From CAJKWP01 sp964554475 (GTDB lineage Bacteria; Bacillota; Clostridia; Christensenellales; UBA1242), in contig CAZKOT010000014.1 in the NCBI GenBank assembly GCA_964554475.1, positions 1-26,343 of the forward strand: a DNA stretch of 26,343 nucleotides, given 5' to 3'. Below are positions 1 through 7,685 of the stretch, piece by piece. The notes below the pieces were generated by a model, which made no database searches, had not been told where the DNA came from, and was given only the letters and a program-made list of their open reading frames with translations. Position 1 is the stretch's first letter. Each line of letters starts with the position of its first letter. Both the position numbers and the translations under genes were made by a program.

Positions 1-1
1 A

Positions 2-598
2 ACGGGACCGACAGGACCAACTGGACCAACTGGAGCGACTGGTGCAACTGGAGCGACTGGTGCAACTGGAGCGACTGGTGCAACTGGAGAAAGTAATGGA
101 GCTATTATTCCTTTTTCTTCAGGACCAGCTGTAATCTTGTACACAACAACCGAATCTTTAATTGGAACACCAGCAATAATTGCATTTGGCGAAAGTTTAG
201 TTCTTGGTTCAATTTTAGATTCAACAATTGATTTCACTGGGTTAAATGATTACACATTTATTGTTCCGCGAGATGGAATTATAACGGACTTAAGTGTATT
301 TTTTTCTTCAACGCTTGCAACAACAATTACTGGTTCAACTGCAAATATAACTGCAAAACTGTATTCCGCACAGCCATCAGATAATATTTTGAGCGAAATA
401 CCTGCGAGCATATCATTTTTAACTCCTGCGTTTTCTGGTGCAACTATGGTTGGTGATACAGCTTTTGTTCACTCTCCGTTAAATATTCCTGTAACAAACG
501 GAACACGACTTGCGCTTGTAATTTATATTACAATTGCTGGAGATTTAATATCAACAATTTTAGTAGGAACAGTGAGTGCAGGACTAGTAATAAGTTAA
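2..598 (+). CDS. Collagen-like exosporium protein, BclB-type C-terminal domain (5' partial)
   Basis: The reading frame is open from base 2, so the N terminus lies outside the window. It begins with Gly-X-Thr collagen-like triplets (GPT, GAT) for about 29 residues, followed by GESNGAIIPFSSG and a domain of roughly 160 residues that is hydrophobic and rich in Thr and Ser. The features FTGLNDYTFIVPRDG, ITDLSVFFSST, VTNGTRLALVI and the ending SAGLVIS match what I know of the C-terminal domain of BclB-related exosporium glycoproteins. In that family collagen-like stalks project from the spore surface and the C-terminal domain probably trimerises. A TTG at 137 could be read as a start but lies inside the domain, so it is not the true start. 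A terminator follows at 636-669. The family is fairly certain; spore-surface location is inferred from it. Confidence 0.85.
   Translation, partial: TGPTGPTGPTGATGATGATGATGATGATGESNGAIIPFSSGPAVILYTTTESLIGTPAIIAFGESLVLGSILDSTIDFTGLNDYTFIVPRDGIITDLSVFFSSTLATTITGSTANITAKLYSAQPSDNILSEIPASISFLTPAFSGATMVGDTAFVHSPLNIPVTNGTRLALVIYITIAGDLISTILVGTVSAGLVIS
29..88 (+). repeat. 18-bp coding tandem repeat (GATGAT collagen triplets)
   Basis: The 18-bp unit ACTGGAGCGACTGGTGCA occurs three times in perfect tandem (29-46, 47-64, 65-82), followed by a partial ACTGGA. It encodes Thr-Gly-Ala triplets. Bases 2-28 hold related TGP triplets. The identity at DNA level implies recent expansion by slippage or recombination, so copy number probably varies between strains. 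Confidence 0.9.
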
Positions 599-635
599 AA
601 TTTAATCTTTACTCTCAAACAAAAAAGGGTAATAA

Positions 636-669
636 GCACAAAAAAACTTCTAAATGGAAGTTTTTGTGT
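636..669 (+). terminator. Probable intrinsic terminator of the exosporium gene
   Basis: CAC-A7-CTTC at 637-650 pairs with GAAG-T5-GTG at 657-668 around a TAAATG loop, with two unpaired A residues on the left arm. It lies 40 bases after the stop codon. The T run is inside the stem rather than a separate tail. A second small inverted repeat, AAAAGTT/AACTTTT, follows near 681-705. Confidence 0.55.
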
Positions 670-726
670 TTGTTATAGTAAAAAGTTATTGCGAATAAAC
701 TTTTTGATAATGACAAAACTATTACC

Positions 727-1947
727 ATGTCTATAGAATATGTAAAAGGTAAACCATATTTTTGCGATACTTCGCAAAAAATTAAACAATATCCTTATTT
801 AGATAAAAATATTGAATGTGATGTTTTGATTATTGGCGGAGGTATTAATGGAGCAATTGCAAATTATTTTTTTTCAAATGAAGGAATTGATTGTGTTTTA
901 ATTGACAAAGGACGAATTGGTTATTTAAGCACAAGTTGTGCTACTTCATTACTTGAGTATCAAACTGATGACCATGCAAATTATCTAAAAAAATATTTAG
1001 ATAAAGAAACAATTAAAGATGTTTACAATTTAGGCTTAAATTCCCTTTCCGACCTTGATAAATTAATTAAAAAAATTGGAAATAAATGTCATTATTCAAA
1101 ACGCCCAACTCTTCTTTACACATTAAAGCAAAGTGAAAAAAAAGAACTCAAGCGTGAATTTGATTTTAGAATTGAAAACGGTTTTGAGGTTGAATTTTAT
1201 GACAGTGAAAACAATCCCTTTTCTTTTCCTCTTGAAGCTGGTATTTATGCAAAAAACGGTGGGGCGGAATTTAATTCCTATCTTTTTACAAAACAGATGC
1301 TAGAAAATTCAAATACTTTGCACTCAAGAATTTTTGAAAATACTAAAGCTATTAAGATAATAAAAATTTCTAGTGGATTAAACAAAGTTTTAACAAATTA
1401 TGGTTGTGAAATAACTTGCAAAAAAATTATTGCTTCAACTGGTTACAATACATCTCTTTTTACTGACAAGAAACTATGCGAAAAGCTTATTACCTACTCT
1501 GTTGTTACAAATCCACTTAAAAATTTCACATGGAAAAATAAAACCTTACTTCAAGACAACTCTGATCCTTATCATTATTTACGTCTTACTCATGATAACA
1601 GAATTTTAGTTGGTGGTGGTGACATTCCTTTTAAAAAAGATTTTATTGATGAAAAAAAAGCAGAAACAATTTACAATGAACTTTTTAATTATGTTCAAAC
1701 TCTATTCCCACATATTGCAAATAAAATTACTCCAGAGTATAAATTTGCAGGAACATTTTCTGCAACAAAAAATAATCTAGCGGTTTTTGGAGAAAGTGCC
1801 GAAAATTCAGATGTATGGTTTTGTTTGGGTTATGGAGCAAATGGAATTGTTTACTGCATTTTTGGAGCTCAGATGCTTGTTCAAAAGTACAAAGGAAAAA
1901 GTAATTTAATGGAAAAATTTTTCTCACCTTCAAGAAAGCCTTTGTAA
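727..1947 (+). CDS. FAD-dependent oxidoreductase, DAO (D-amino acid oxidase-like) family
   Basis: A 406-residue soluble flavoprotein. The N terminus has the layout of the DAO family: a polar leader, then the Rossmann motif DVLIIGGGINGAIA (residues 32-45) that binds the ADP part of FAD. The C terminus has the second family signature, LAVFGESAENSDVWFCLGYGANGI. Such enzymes oxidise amines, such as glycine, sarcosine, D-amino acids or glycerol-3-phosphate. The substrate cannot be told from sequence. No Rieske or other extra domain is present, and length is usual for the family. It appears monocistronic. No Shine-Dalgarno sequence is visible before the ATG at 727, so the start rests on the family-typical leader and absence of another nearby Met codon. 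Confidence 0.85.
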   Translation: MSIEYVKGKPYFCDTSQKIKQYPYLDKNIECDVLIIGGGINGAIANYFFSNEGIDCVLIDKGRIGYLSTSCATSLLEYQTDDHANYLKKYLDKETIKDVYNLGLNSLSDLDKLIKKIGNKCHYSKRPTLLYTLKQSEKKELKREFDFRIENGFEVEFYDSENNPFSFPLEAGIYAKNGGAEFNSYLFTKQMLENSNTLHSRIFENTKAIKIIKISSGLNKVLTNYGCEITCKKIIASTGYNTSLFTDKKLCEKLITYSVVTNPLKNFTWKNKTLLQDNSDPYHYLRLTHDNRILVGGGDIPFKKDFIDEKKAETIYNELFNYVQTLFPHIANKITPEYKFAGTFSATKNNLAVFGESAENSDVWFCLGYGANGIVYCIFGAQMLVQKYKGKSNLMEKFFSPSRKPL

Positions 1948-2008
1948 AATAAAACTATATGTAAAAAATAATATCTTTTATAATTTCATTTTACACATTT
2001 TAATAATA

Positions 2009-2032
2009 AAAATTATAATTTTTTATAATTTT
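2009..2032. terminator. Possible AT-only terminator hairpin
   Basis: AAAATTATAA (2009-2018) and TTATAATTTT (2023-2032) form a perfect 10-bp inverted repeat around a TTTT loop, 62 bases after the flavoprotein stop codon. It contains no G-C pair, so it would be weak; in such AT-rich DNA it may be chance. Confidence 0.3.
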
Positions 2033-2045
2033 ACAAAATTGAATA

Positions 2046-2074
2046 TTGATTTTATATTTAAACTATATTACAAT
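2046..2074 (+). promoter_or_regulatory. SigA-type promoter for the 2097 gene
   Basis: TTGATT (2046-2051) and TACAAT (2069-2074) are separated by exactly 17 bases. Transcription should start near 2081, just before the Shine-Dalgarno AGGAGG (2083-2088), so the leader would be very short. Confidence 0.65.
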
Positions 2075-2096
2075 AAAAAGATAGGAGGAAAAAGAT

Positions 2097-2540
2097 ATGG
2101 GCGAAAACTTTTCTTATTTTACAAAAAATCCAACTCATCAAAAATATATTACTGTTTATGAAAATATTCCCAACTTGATACCACGCTACATAGTTATTTT
2201 TTTTATTCAAAATTCGAAGTATTTAGATAACTTTAAAGACAAAATGTTATTCTTACTTGTTAAAAAACTTTTTCCCGATGCAAAAAAGGCCGACTTTAGC
2301 AAATCTAATGAATGTTTATGTGAATTAATTTTAAGATACCGTTTTCAATTAAATGATAATGGAATTACAATTAACGAGAATAAAAAATCTTCAAATTATA
2401 ATGAGGAAAAATTAACTGAAAAAATACAAGCATATTATTTAAAGTTAGTTGCAGAATCATTAAAAGAAAATCCTTTATTGTTAAATGAATTTAAAGAAAA
2501 AAACTCAAAATATTTCAATGAGGAATTATCAAAGAATTAA
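2097..2540 (+). CDS. Hypothetical protein, 147 residues
   Basis: I do not recognise a family. The protein is soluble, rich in Lys, Asn and Glu, with no signal peptide. A short hydrophobic stretch around YIVIFFIQ (about residues 31-38) and LFLLVKKLF (about 51-59) look like core helices of a small folded domain rather than membrane segments. The C-terminal half is charged and probably helical. Translation signals are strong: AGGAGG eight bases before the ATG, behind a near-consensus promoter. It stands alone between the flavoprotein and the convergent Fur-family gene. That the gene is real is supported by these signals; its function is unknown. Confidence 0.7.
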   Translation: MGENFSYFTKNPTHQKYITVYENIPNLIPRYIVIFFIQNSKYLDNFKDKMLFLLVKKLFPDAKKADFSKSNECLCELILRYRFQLNDNGITINENKKSSNYNEEKLTEKIQAYYLKLVAESLKENPLLLNEFKEKNSKYFNEELSKN

Positions 2541-2636
2541 TGTTCAATTAAGTAATAATAAAAACGCTAAAATCTAGATATAAAAAATTAATTAATACTA
2601 TTTGTTTCTGTAATTTTGTGCTTTATCTAAATTAAA

Positions 2637-3047
2637 TTATTTTAAACATTTAAAACATAGACCATATAGTTCAATATTATGTGAACACACTTTAAAATTG
2701 TTTTCTTTTGAAAGTACGTCAATTGCTTTTTCCAAAGGACAATTTTGAAGCGTGATTCTTTTGTGACAATTTGTGCAAATAAAAAGATGTTTGTGACTTT
2801 CATTATTTAATTGATATGTTGCAATCTTGTTCTGACCGATTTGCTTAATAATAATGCCCTTTTTTGTTAAAGCAAGTAAAATACGATAAACTGTTGAGAG
2901 ATTAATTTTTTCATCTTTTGAAAAAAGTTTAAAAATTTCTTCCGCACTTTTTGGGAATTTGCTAGATGCTAAAATTGAAAGAATTTTTTCTCTGCCTTTT
3001 GTTGATTTCAAATTTGACTTTTTTAATAGTTCATCCATTTTCATCAT
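2637..3047 (-). CDS. Fur-family metalloregulator, Zur-like
   Basis: A 136-residue transcription regulator with the usual Fur architecture: an N-terminal winged helix (residues about 1-80, including INLSTVYRILLALTKKGII) and a C-terminal dimerisation domain. SHKHLFICTNC (84-94) supplies metal-site histidines and the first CxxC; GLCFKC (129-134) supplies the second, so the structural zinc site C91, C94, C131 and C134 is intact. The segment ITLQNCPLEKA and the ending NIELYGLC resemble Bacillus Zur more than Fur or PerR, so a zinc-responsive repressor is likely but unproven. No zinc transporter gene lies next to it. The chosen ATG (3047) has AAAGGAT about 12 bases upstream; two further in-frame ATGs follow within 10 bases. 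Confidence 0.85.
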   Translation of the reverse strand: MMKMDELLKKSNLKSTKGREKILSILASSKFPKSAEEIFKLFSKDEKINLSTVYRILLALTKKGIIIKQIGQNKIATYQLNNESHKHLFICTNCHKRITLQNCPLEKAIDVLSKENNFKVCSHNIELYGLCFKCLK

Positions 3048-3125
3048 ATTAAAACTTTTATCCTTTAAAAGTCAAGAAAAAAAACTTTTTGAGTTTTGAA
3101 ATATTAATAATTAAATAAAGCGTCA

Positions 3126-3131
3126 ATTATA
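3126..3131 (-). promoter_or_regulatory. Candidate -10 box for the Fur-family gene
   Basis: On the minus strand TATAAT lies about 80 bases upstream of the start codon. The matching -35 is poor (TTTTAA at 17 bases). No clear Zur or Fur palindrome was seen nearby. Confidence 0.3.
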
Positions 3132-3182
3132 CACAGACTTTTCGCCACTTAAAAATCTCAAATAACATAAAAAACCAAATTA

Positions 3183-3206
3183 TAACTAATAACTAATAAC
3201 TAATAA
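3183..3206. repeat. 7-bp tandem repeat TAACTAA
   Basis: TAACTAA is repeated three times plus TAA, between the typA stop and the Fur-family gene. On the plus strand it carries stop codons (TAA) in all frames. No role is evident. Confidence 0.7.
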
Positions 3207-3246
3207 AAATTTACAAACAAAGTTTTTTCAGCAACAATTAAAATTC

Positions 3247-5070
3247 TTATTGTTCATTTTTCTTTTTATATGCCATTCTAACCCGCATTGTTTCGTCAAG
3301 AAAAACTTTTCGAAGACGCAAACTTTTAGGAGTAACTTCCAAAAGCTCATCATCATCCAAAAATTCCATGCACTCTTCAAGTGTAAGCGGTTTTAACGGC
3401 TCAAGTTTCAATGAATCATCGCTTGATGACGAACGCATATTTGATAAATGTTTTTTCTTGCAAACGTTAACAGAAATGTCTTCATTTTTTGGGTTCATTC
3501 CAACAATCATACCAGCATAAACTTTAGTTCCGGGACCAATTAAAAGTTTTCCACGCTCTTGAGCATTGTATAGTCCATATTGAACTGCCTCACCTGCTTC
3601 AAATGCAATAAGTGCACCAAAATTTCTTCTTTCAATTTGACCTTTGTAAGGTTCATAACCAAAAAAATTTTGACTTATTACTCCCTCTCCTTTTGTATCG
3701 GTTAAAAATTCAGTTTTATATCCAAAAAGAGCACGTGTGGGAATTTTCATTTCTATTCTTGTCCGCCCGTTTTTATTAGACATGTTAACAAGTTCACCTT
3801 TTCGCGAGCATAGGGTTGAAATAATTGTTCCAGCATTAATTTCGGGAACATCAATAAAAATTTGTTCAATAGGCTCACATTTTTTACCTTCAATAATTTT
3901 AATAATTACTTTAGGCATACTAACTTGAAACTCGTATCCTTCTCTACGCATGTTTTCAATTAATATTGAAAAATGCATTTCACCTCGACCCAAAACTCTA
4001 AAATTATCCGCACTATCGGTTTCAAAAACTTTTAAACTAAGGTCTTTAACCATCTCTTTAAAAAGTCTTTCTCTCAAATGACGACTAGTACAATACTTTC
4101 CTTCTTTGCCTGCAAAAGGACTGTTATTAACAGAAAAGGTCATTTCAACACTAGGTTCTGAAATCTTAACAAAAGGAATTGTTACCACATTATCTTTGTC
4201 ACTTATTGAATCGCCAATTGTAATATTTTCATTCCCGGCAATACAAATTATATCTCCTACTGTTCCTTCTTGTAGAGGAAGCCGTTTAAGTCCTTCAAAA
4301 GTAAAAATATTCACAACTTTAAAATTATATTTTTTGCTTTCATCATGAAAATTTGTAACGCATACAACATCACCAACTTTTACACTTCCATTTTCAATTC
4401 TTCCAACAGCAAGTTTTCCTAAAAAATCATTATGTTCAGCACTACTAACAAGCATGGAAAAAGGTTTTTCTAAATTTCCTTTCGGTGCGGGAATATATGA
4501 AATAATTTTATCAAGAAGAGGTTGAAAACTTGTTCCTTGCTCATTTATTTTTTCACTTGAATAACCAAAACGTGCTGAAGCAAAGATAAACGGACTGTCA
4601 AGTTGTTTTTCACCTGCATTAAGATTTAAAAACAATTCCAACACTTCGTCAACAACTTCTTTTATCCGTGCATCTTTTTTGTCAACTTTATTAACGACAA
4701 CTATAACCGGAAGATCTAGTTCTAAAGATTTTAAAAGTACTGTTCTTGTTTGAGGCATAGGTCCTTCAAAAGCATCAACTACAAGTAGCACACCATCAAC
4801 CATTTTCAAAACACGCTCTACTTCACCCCCAAAATCAACGTGACCAGGAGTATCAACAATATTAATTTTATAACCCTTATAATTAATTGCAGTATTTTTA
4901 CTAAGAATTGTAATACCTCGTTCACGCTCAAGAGCATTGCTGTCCATTACTCTTTCAGCAACTTCTTGATTAGCACGAAAAACTCCACCCTGCTTCAACA
5001 TTTCATTTACCAGCGAAGTTTTACCATGGTCAACATGGGCTATAATTGCAACGTTTCTAATTTTGTTCAT
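3247..5070 (-). CDS. typA: Ribosome-associated translational GTPase TypA/BipA
   Basis: A 607-residue GTPase, full length for TypA. It binds the ribosome A site like EF-G and is needed for 50S assembly and growth under stress, notably cold. The G domain shows all motifs: AHVDHGKT (11-18, P-loop), RGIT (51-54, switch I), DTPGH (73-77), NKVD (127-130). After domain II come EF-G-like domains III and V with the TypA hallmarks LGRGEMHFSILIENMRREGYE, YGLYNAQERGKLLIGPGTKVYAGMIVG and a basic C-terminal domain ending in LRLRKVFLDE and RVRMAYKK. The start codon is preceded by AAGGAT. It seems to be a single-gene unit; the upstream neighbour on the same strand is separated by 230 bases containing a terminator. 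Confidence 0.97.
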   Translation of the reverse strand: MNKIRNVAIIAHVDHGKTSLVNEMLKQGGVFRANQEVAERVMDSNALERERGITILSKNTAINYKGYKINIVDTPGHVDFGGEVERVLKMVDGVLLVVDAFEGPMPQTRTVLLKSLELDLPVIVVVNKVDKKDARIKEVVDEVLELFLNLNAGEKQLDSPFIFASARFGYSSEKINEQGTSFQPLLDKIISYIPAPKGNLEKPFSMLVSSAEHNDFLGKLAVGRIENGSVKVGDVVCVTNFHDESKKYNFKVVNIFTFEGLKRLPLQEGTVGDIICIAGNENITIGDSISDKDNVVTIPFVKISEPSVEMTFSVNNSPFAGKEGKYCTSRHLRERLFKEMVKDLSLKVFETDSADNFRVLGRGEMHFSILIENMRREGYEFQVSMPKVIIKIIEGKKCEPIEQIFIDVPEINAGTIISTLCSRKGELVNMSNKNGRTRIEMKIPTRALFGYKTEFLTDTKGEGVISQNFFGYEPYKGQIERRNFGALIAFEAGEAVQYGLYNAQERGKLLIGPGTKVYAGMIVGMNPKNEDISVNVCKKKHLSNMRSSSSDDSLKLEPLKPLTLEECMEFLDDDELLEVTPKSLRLRKVFLDETMRVRMAYKKKNEQ

Positions 5071-5188
5071 TTTTTTATCCTTTTTTATAGAACAGTTTGA
5101 TAATTTTTTTACTTTAATCTAGTTTAAAATCGAATTTATGCAAAGCATGAAAATTTTTATTAATTAATTTACATATTAGACTTAAATT

Positions 5189-5217
5189 AAAAAAAATTTC
5201 TTTAACAGAAATTTCTT
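5189..5217 (-). terminator. Intrinsic terminator after the 5301-5891 gene
   Basis: Read on the minus strand, AAATTTC, loop TGTTAAA, GAAATTT and a T-rich tail. It sits about 85 bases past the stop codon of the unknown gene and upstream of typA, separating the two transcripts. The stem has two G-C pairs at most, as expected in this base composition. Confidence 0.5.
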
Positions 5218-5300
5218 TAATTGAAATTTTATGTTTGTAATTTTATTATTTTACCACAAAATAAAAGAAAAACAAGTATTTTTATTTATAATTTTTAAAA

Positions 5301-5891
5301 TTATTCAAGACATCTTCCTGCTTCATCAAGAAAATTATATTGTTCATGCAAGTATTTATTTTCTTCACGCAATTTAAGAATTTTCTCATTGTTTTTTTCC
5401 GATTGTTCAATTACATAATTTTCTTTAATTAATTTTAGTATCATTTGTTTTTCTTTAGTTATTTCAATTATTACTTTTTCCTTTCTTATATTTGCTGTCA
5501 TATCTTTTGGAAACAATTTACGCTCAATCATGTATTTTTCATATTTTGCAACATCTTGTTTTAAAAAAAGTCCATCTTTTGAAATTTCAACAAAAAACTC
5601 GCCGTATTTTGCATATCGACCGATAAAATCAACATATTTTTCCCACAACAATTTTATTTCTTTATCATCAGTATTTTGTGAAAAATTTAATGAATTATAA
5701 ATTTTTTGAATTGACGAATAACTTTTACAATAACTTAATTTTACAACTGCTTTAATCAAATTGTTAAAAAATGGTAACTCAAAATTTTCATTAAGAAATT
5801 TTTCTACTTCAATTTGATGGCATTTTAGAAATATTATTTTGTTAGAACCTTTTAACTCTTTAGTAATAATTTTTTTGACTTCAGGTAGCAT
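5301..5891 (-). CDS. Hypothetical protein with C-terminal coiled coil, 196 residues
   Basis: No family is recognised. The protein has no signal peptide or membrane helix. The first 120 residues look like an alpha-helical soluble domain with aromatic residues (LWEKYVDFIGRYAKYGEFFVEI). Residues about 130-190 are strongly charged with heptad-like spacing (EKQMILKLIKENYVIEQSEKN), consistent with a coiled coil and therefore self-association. AAGGAAAAAGG lies just upstream of the ATG. A lone Cys pair is not arranged as a metal site. It is flanked by a terminator and by a 250-base AT-rich spacer, so it is probably transcribed alone. Confidence 0.65.
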   Translation of the reverse strand: MLPEVKKIITKELKGSNKIIFLKCHQIEVEKFLNENFELPFFNNLIKAVVKLSYCKSYSSIQKIYNSLNFSQNTDDKEIKLLWEKYVDFIGRYAKYGEFFVEISKDGLFLKQDVAKYEKYMIERKLFPKDMTANIRKEKVIIEITKEKQMILKLIKENYVIEQSEKNNEKILKLREENKYLHEQYNFLDEAGRCLE

Positions 5892-6056
5892 TTAAAAACC
5901 TTTTTCCTTTTGCGAAAATATTTTAACATTTTAACACAATTACTAAAAAAAACTAATTTATTTGACATTATTTTTGGTATTTTTTAAAAATTTTTTTATT
6001 TTTTTGTATTTATTATATTTTTTGTAAAAATGATATTTTCAAAGCACTTTTTTAAG

Positions 6057-6086
6057 TTGGATTTAAATTAATAAAAGATTTATAAT
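6057..6086 (+). promoter_or_regulatory. SigA-type promoter of the redox operon
   Basis: TTGGAT (6057-6062), an 18-base spacer and a perfect TATAAT (6081-6086). The preceding 100 bases are almost pure A/T, resembling an UP element. The leader to the ATG at 6144 would be about 50 bases and ends with AAAGGAAAGAGG as ribosome binding site. Confidence 0.65.
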
Positions 6087-6143
6087 ATTAAGTAAAAATA
6101 ACGCATTAAAACAAAACAAAATAAAAATAAAAGGAAAGAGGAT

Positions 6144-7685
6144 ATGATAAATAAACAAGTTGATTGTGTTGTTATCGGTGGTGGAAATGGCGGGCTTTCA
6201 AGTGCTGTTAGAGTGTTAATGGGCGGAAAAAGTTGCCTTGTTTTGGAACGCCACAATTTACCCGGAGGATTTGCAACAAGTTTCAAAAGAGGTAGATTTG
6301 AATTTGAAGCAAGCTTACATGAACTTTGTGATTTGGGAAGTAGCGGAGATCCAGGCGATTTACGAAAATATTTTCGTCAAATAGGAATTGAAAAAAAAGT
6401 TGATTGGATAAAAATACCTGATGCATTTAGAGCAATTAACAAAGAGGGTTTAGATGTAACAATGCCCTGTGGAGTTAATGAATTTATTGAAAAAATGGAG
6501 TTTTATGTTAAGGGTAGCAAGAAATCAATGAAAGAACTTTTTGAACTTGCTGATGAAATAATGCGTGCCCTCACTTATATTTCTCAATCAAATGGAAAAC
6601 CAAATTCAAAAATTTTAATGCAAGATTATAAGAATTTTTTAAAAAGCGGAAGTTACAGTGTAAACGAAGTTTTTAAAGCATTAAAAATACCTAAAAAAGC
6701 ACAAGATATTTTAAACTCATATTGGGTTTATATTGGCGTGGATTGTAATAGAGTAAGTTTTATCCACTATATTAGCATGGTTTATCGCTTCCTTTTAAGA
6801 AATGCATATGTTCCAAAAGCACGAAGTCATGAAATAAGCTTGGCATTTGAAGAGCGAATAAGAGAACTAGGCGGTGAAATTTGGTATAACAGTGAGGTTG
6901 TTAAAATTCTTACCGATGAAAACAAAAAAATTACAGGAGTTAAACTTGCTGACGGAACACAAATTGCAACAAAACATATAATTGCAAACATTTCACCTCA
7001 TATGGTTAATGGAAAATTACTTGATAAAGAGGTTATTCCTCAATTGGAACTTAAAGCAACAAATACAAGAAAACTTGCCGGAAGAGGTTTTATGGTTTTT
7101 CTTGGTTTAAATAAATCCGCAAAAGAACTTGGAATAAAAGATTATAACTATATGATTTACGAAACAAGTAACTCGGTTAAAACTTATGAAATGATGAAAA
7201 ACTTTGAAACAAACAATGTGCAAGCAACAGTTTGCTTAAATGTTGTTAATCCTGATGTCAGTCCTAAAGGAACTTGTGAACTTACCATGACAACTCTCTT
7301 TACAAGTGACGTTTGGTCAAAGGTGGAAGAAAAGGATTATTTCAAAGTTAAATCTGATTTCGCAAATAAAATGATTGATAATTTTGAAAATGCAACAGGA
7401 ATTAAAATTAAACATGCTATAGAAGAAATTAGTATAGCAACCCCAGTATCTTATGCTCGTTACGGAGGTCATCCGGAAGGAGTTATCTATGGTTACGAAG
7501 CGGGAGATTGGGATTCGTTTATGCCCCGCATGCAAATGCTCGCAGAGGATTATAGAATTGAAGGTTTAAGATACACTGGTGGCTTTGCAATGAGAGCAAT
7601 TGGATATTCCAGCACATATATGTCGGGCGATATTGCCGGAAAACAAACTATTGGAGACATAAAAAAAGATAAGGAGGAAAAATAA
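6144..7685 (+). CDS. Phytoene desaturase/retinol saturase-like FAD oxidoreductase
   Basis: A 513-residue flavoprotein of the phytoene dehydrogenase superfamily (COG1233 type). The N terminus has the FAD-binding VVIGGGNGGLSSA (9-21) and the extended motif ERHNLPGGFATSF (35-47). The C terminus closes the FAD site with GLRYTGGFAMRAIGYSS. Relatives desaturate, isomerise or saturate conjugated polyenes such as carotenoids, retinol and prolycopene. No carotenoid gene (crtB, crtE) is in the window, so carotenoid synthesis is not indicated. Its stop codon directly abuts the next ATG, and the next gene's ribosome binding site lies within its last codons. That tight coupling suggests the two proteins form an electron-transfer pair, with NAD(P)H electrons passed via the 2Fe-2S protein to this FAD. 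Substrate unknown. Confidence 0.85.
   Translation: MINKQVDCVVIGGGNGGLSSAVRVLMGGKSCLVLERHNLPGGFATSFKRGRFEFEASLHELCDLGSSGDPGDLRKYFRQIGIEKKVDWIKIPDAFRAINKEGLDVTMPCGVNEFIEKMEFYVKGSKKSMKELFELADEIMRALTYISQSNGKPNSKILMQDYKNFLKSGSYSVNEVFKALKIPKKAQDILNSYWVYIGVDCNRVSFIHYISMVYRFLLRNAYVPKARSHEISLAFEERIRELGGEIWYNSEVVKILTDENKKITGVKLADGTQIATKHIIANISPHMVNGKLLDKEVIPQLELKATNTRKLAGRGFMVFLGLNKSAKELGIKDYNYMIYETSNSVKTYEMMKNFETNNVQATVCLNVVNPDVSPKGTCELTMTTLFTSDVWSKVEEKDYFKVKSDFANKMIDNFENATGIKIKHAIEEISIATPVSYARYGGHPEGVIYGYEAGDWDSFMPRMQMLAEDYRIEGLRYTGGFAMRAIGYSSTYMSGDIAGKQTIGDIKKDKEEK

Noticed and set aside
29..88. Tandem repeat as a CRISPR array
   Set aside because: Units abut with no spacers and encode collagen triplets in an open frame.
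5962..5990. TTGACA at 5962 as the promoter of the redox operon
   Set aside because: No good -10 at 16-18 bases (TAAAAA only); the pair at 6057-6086 is better and nearer.
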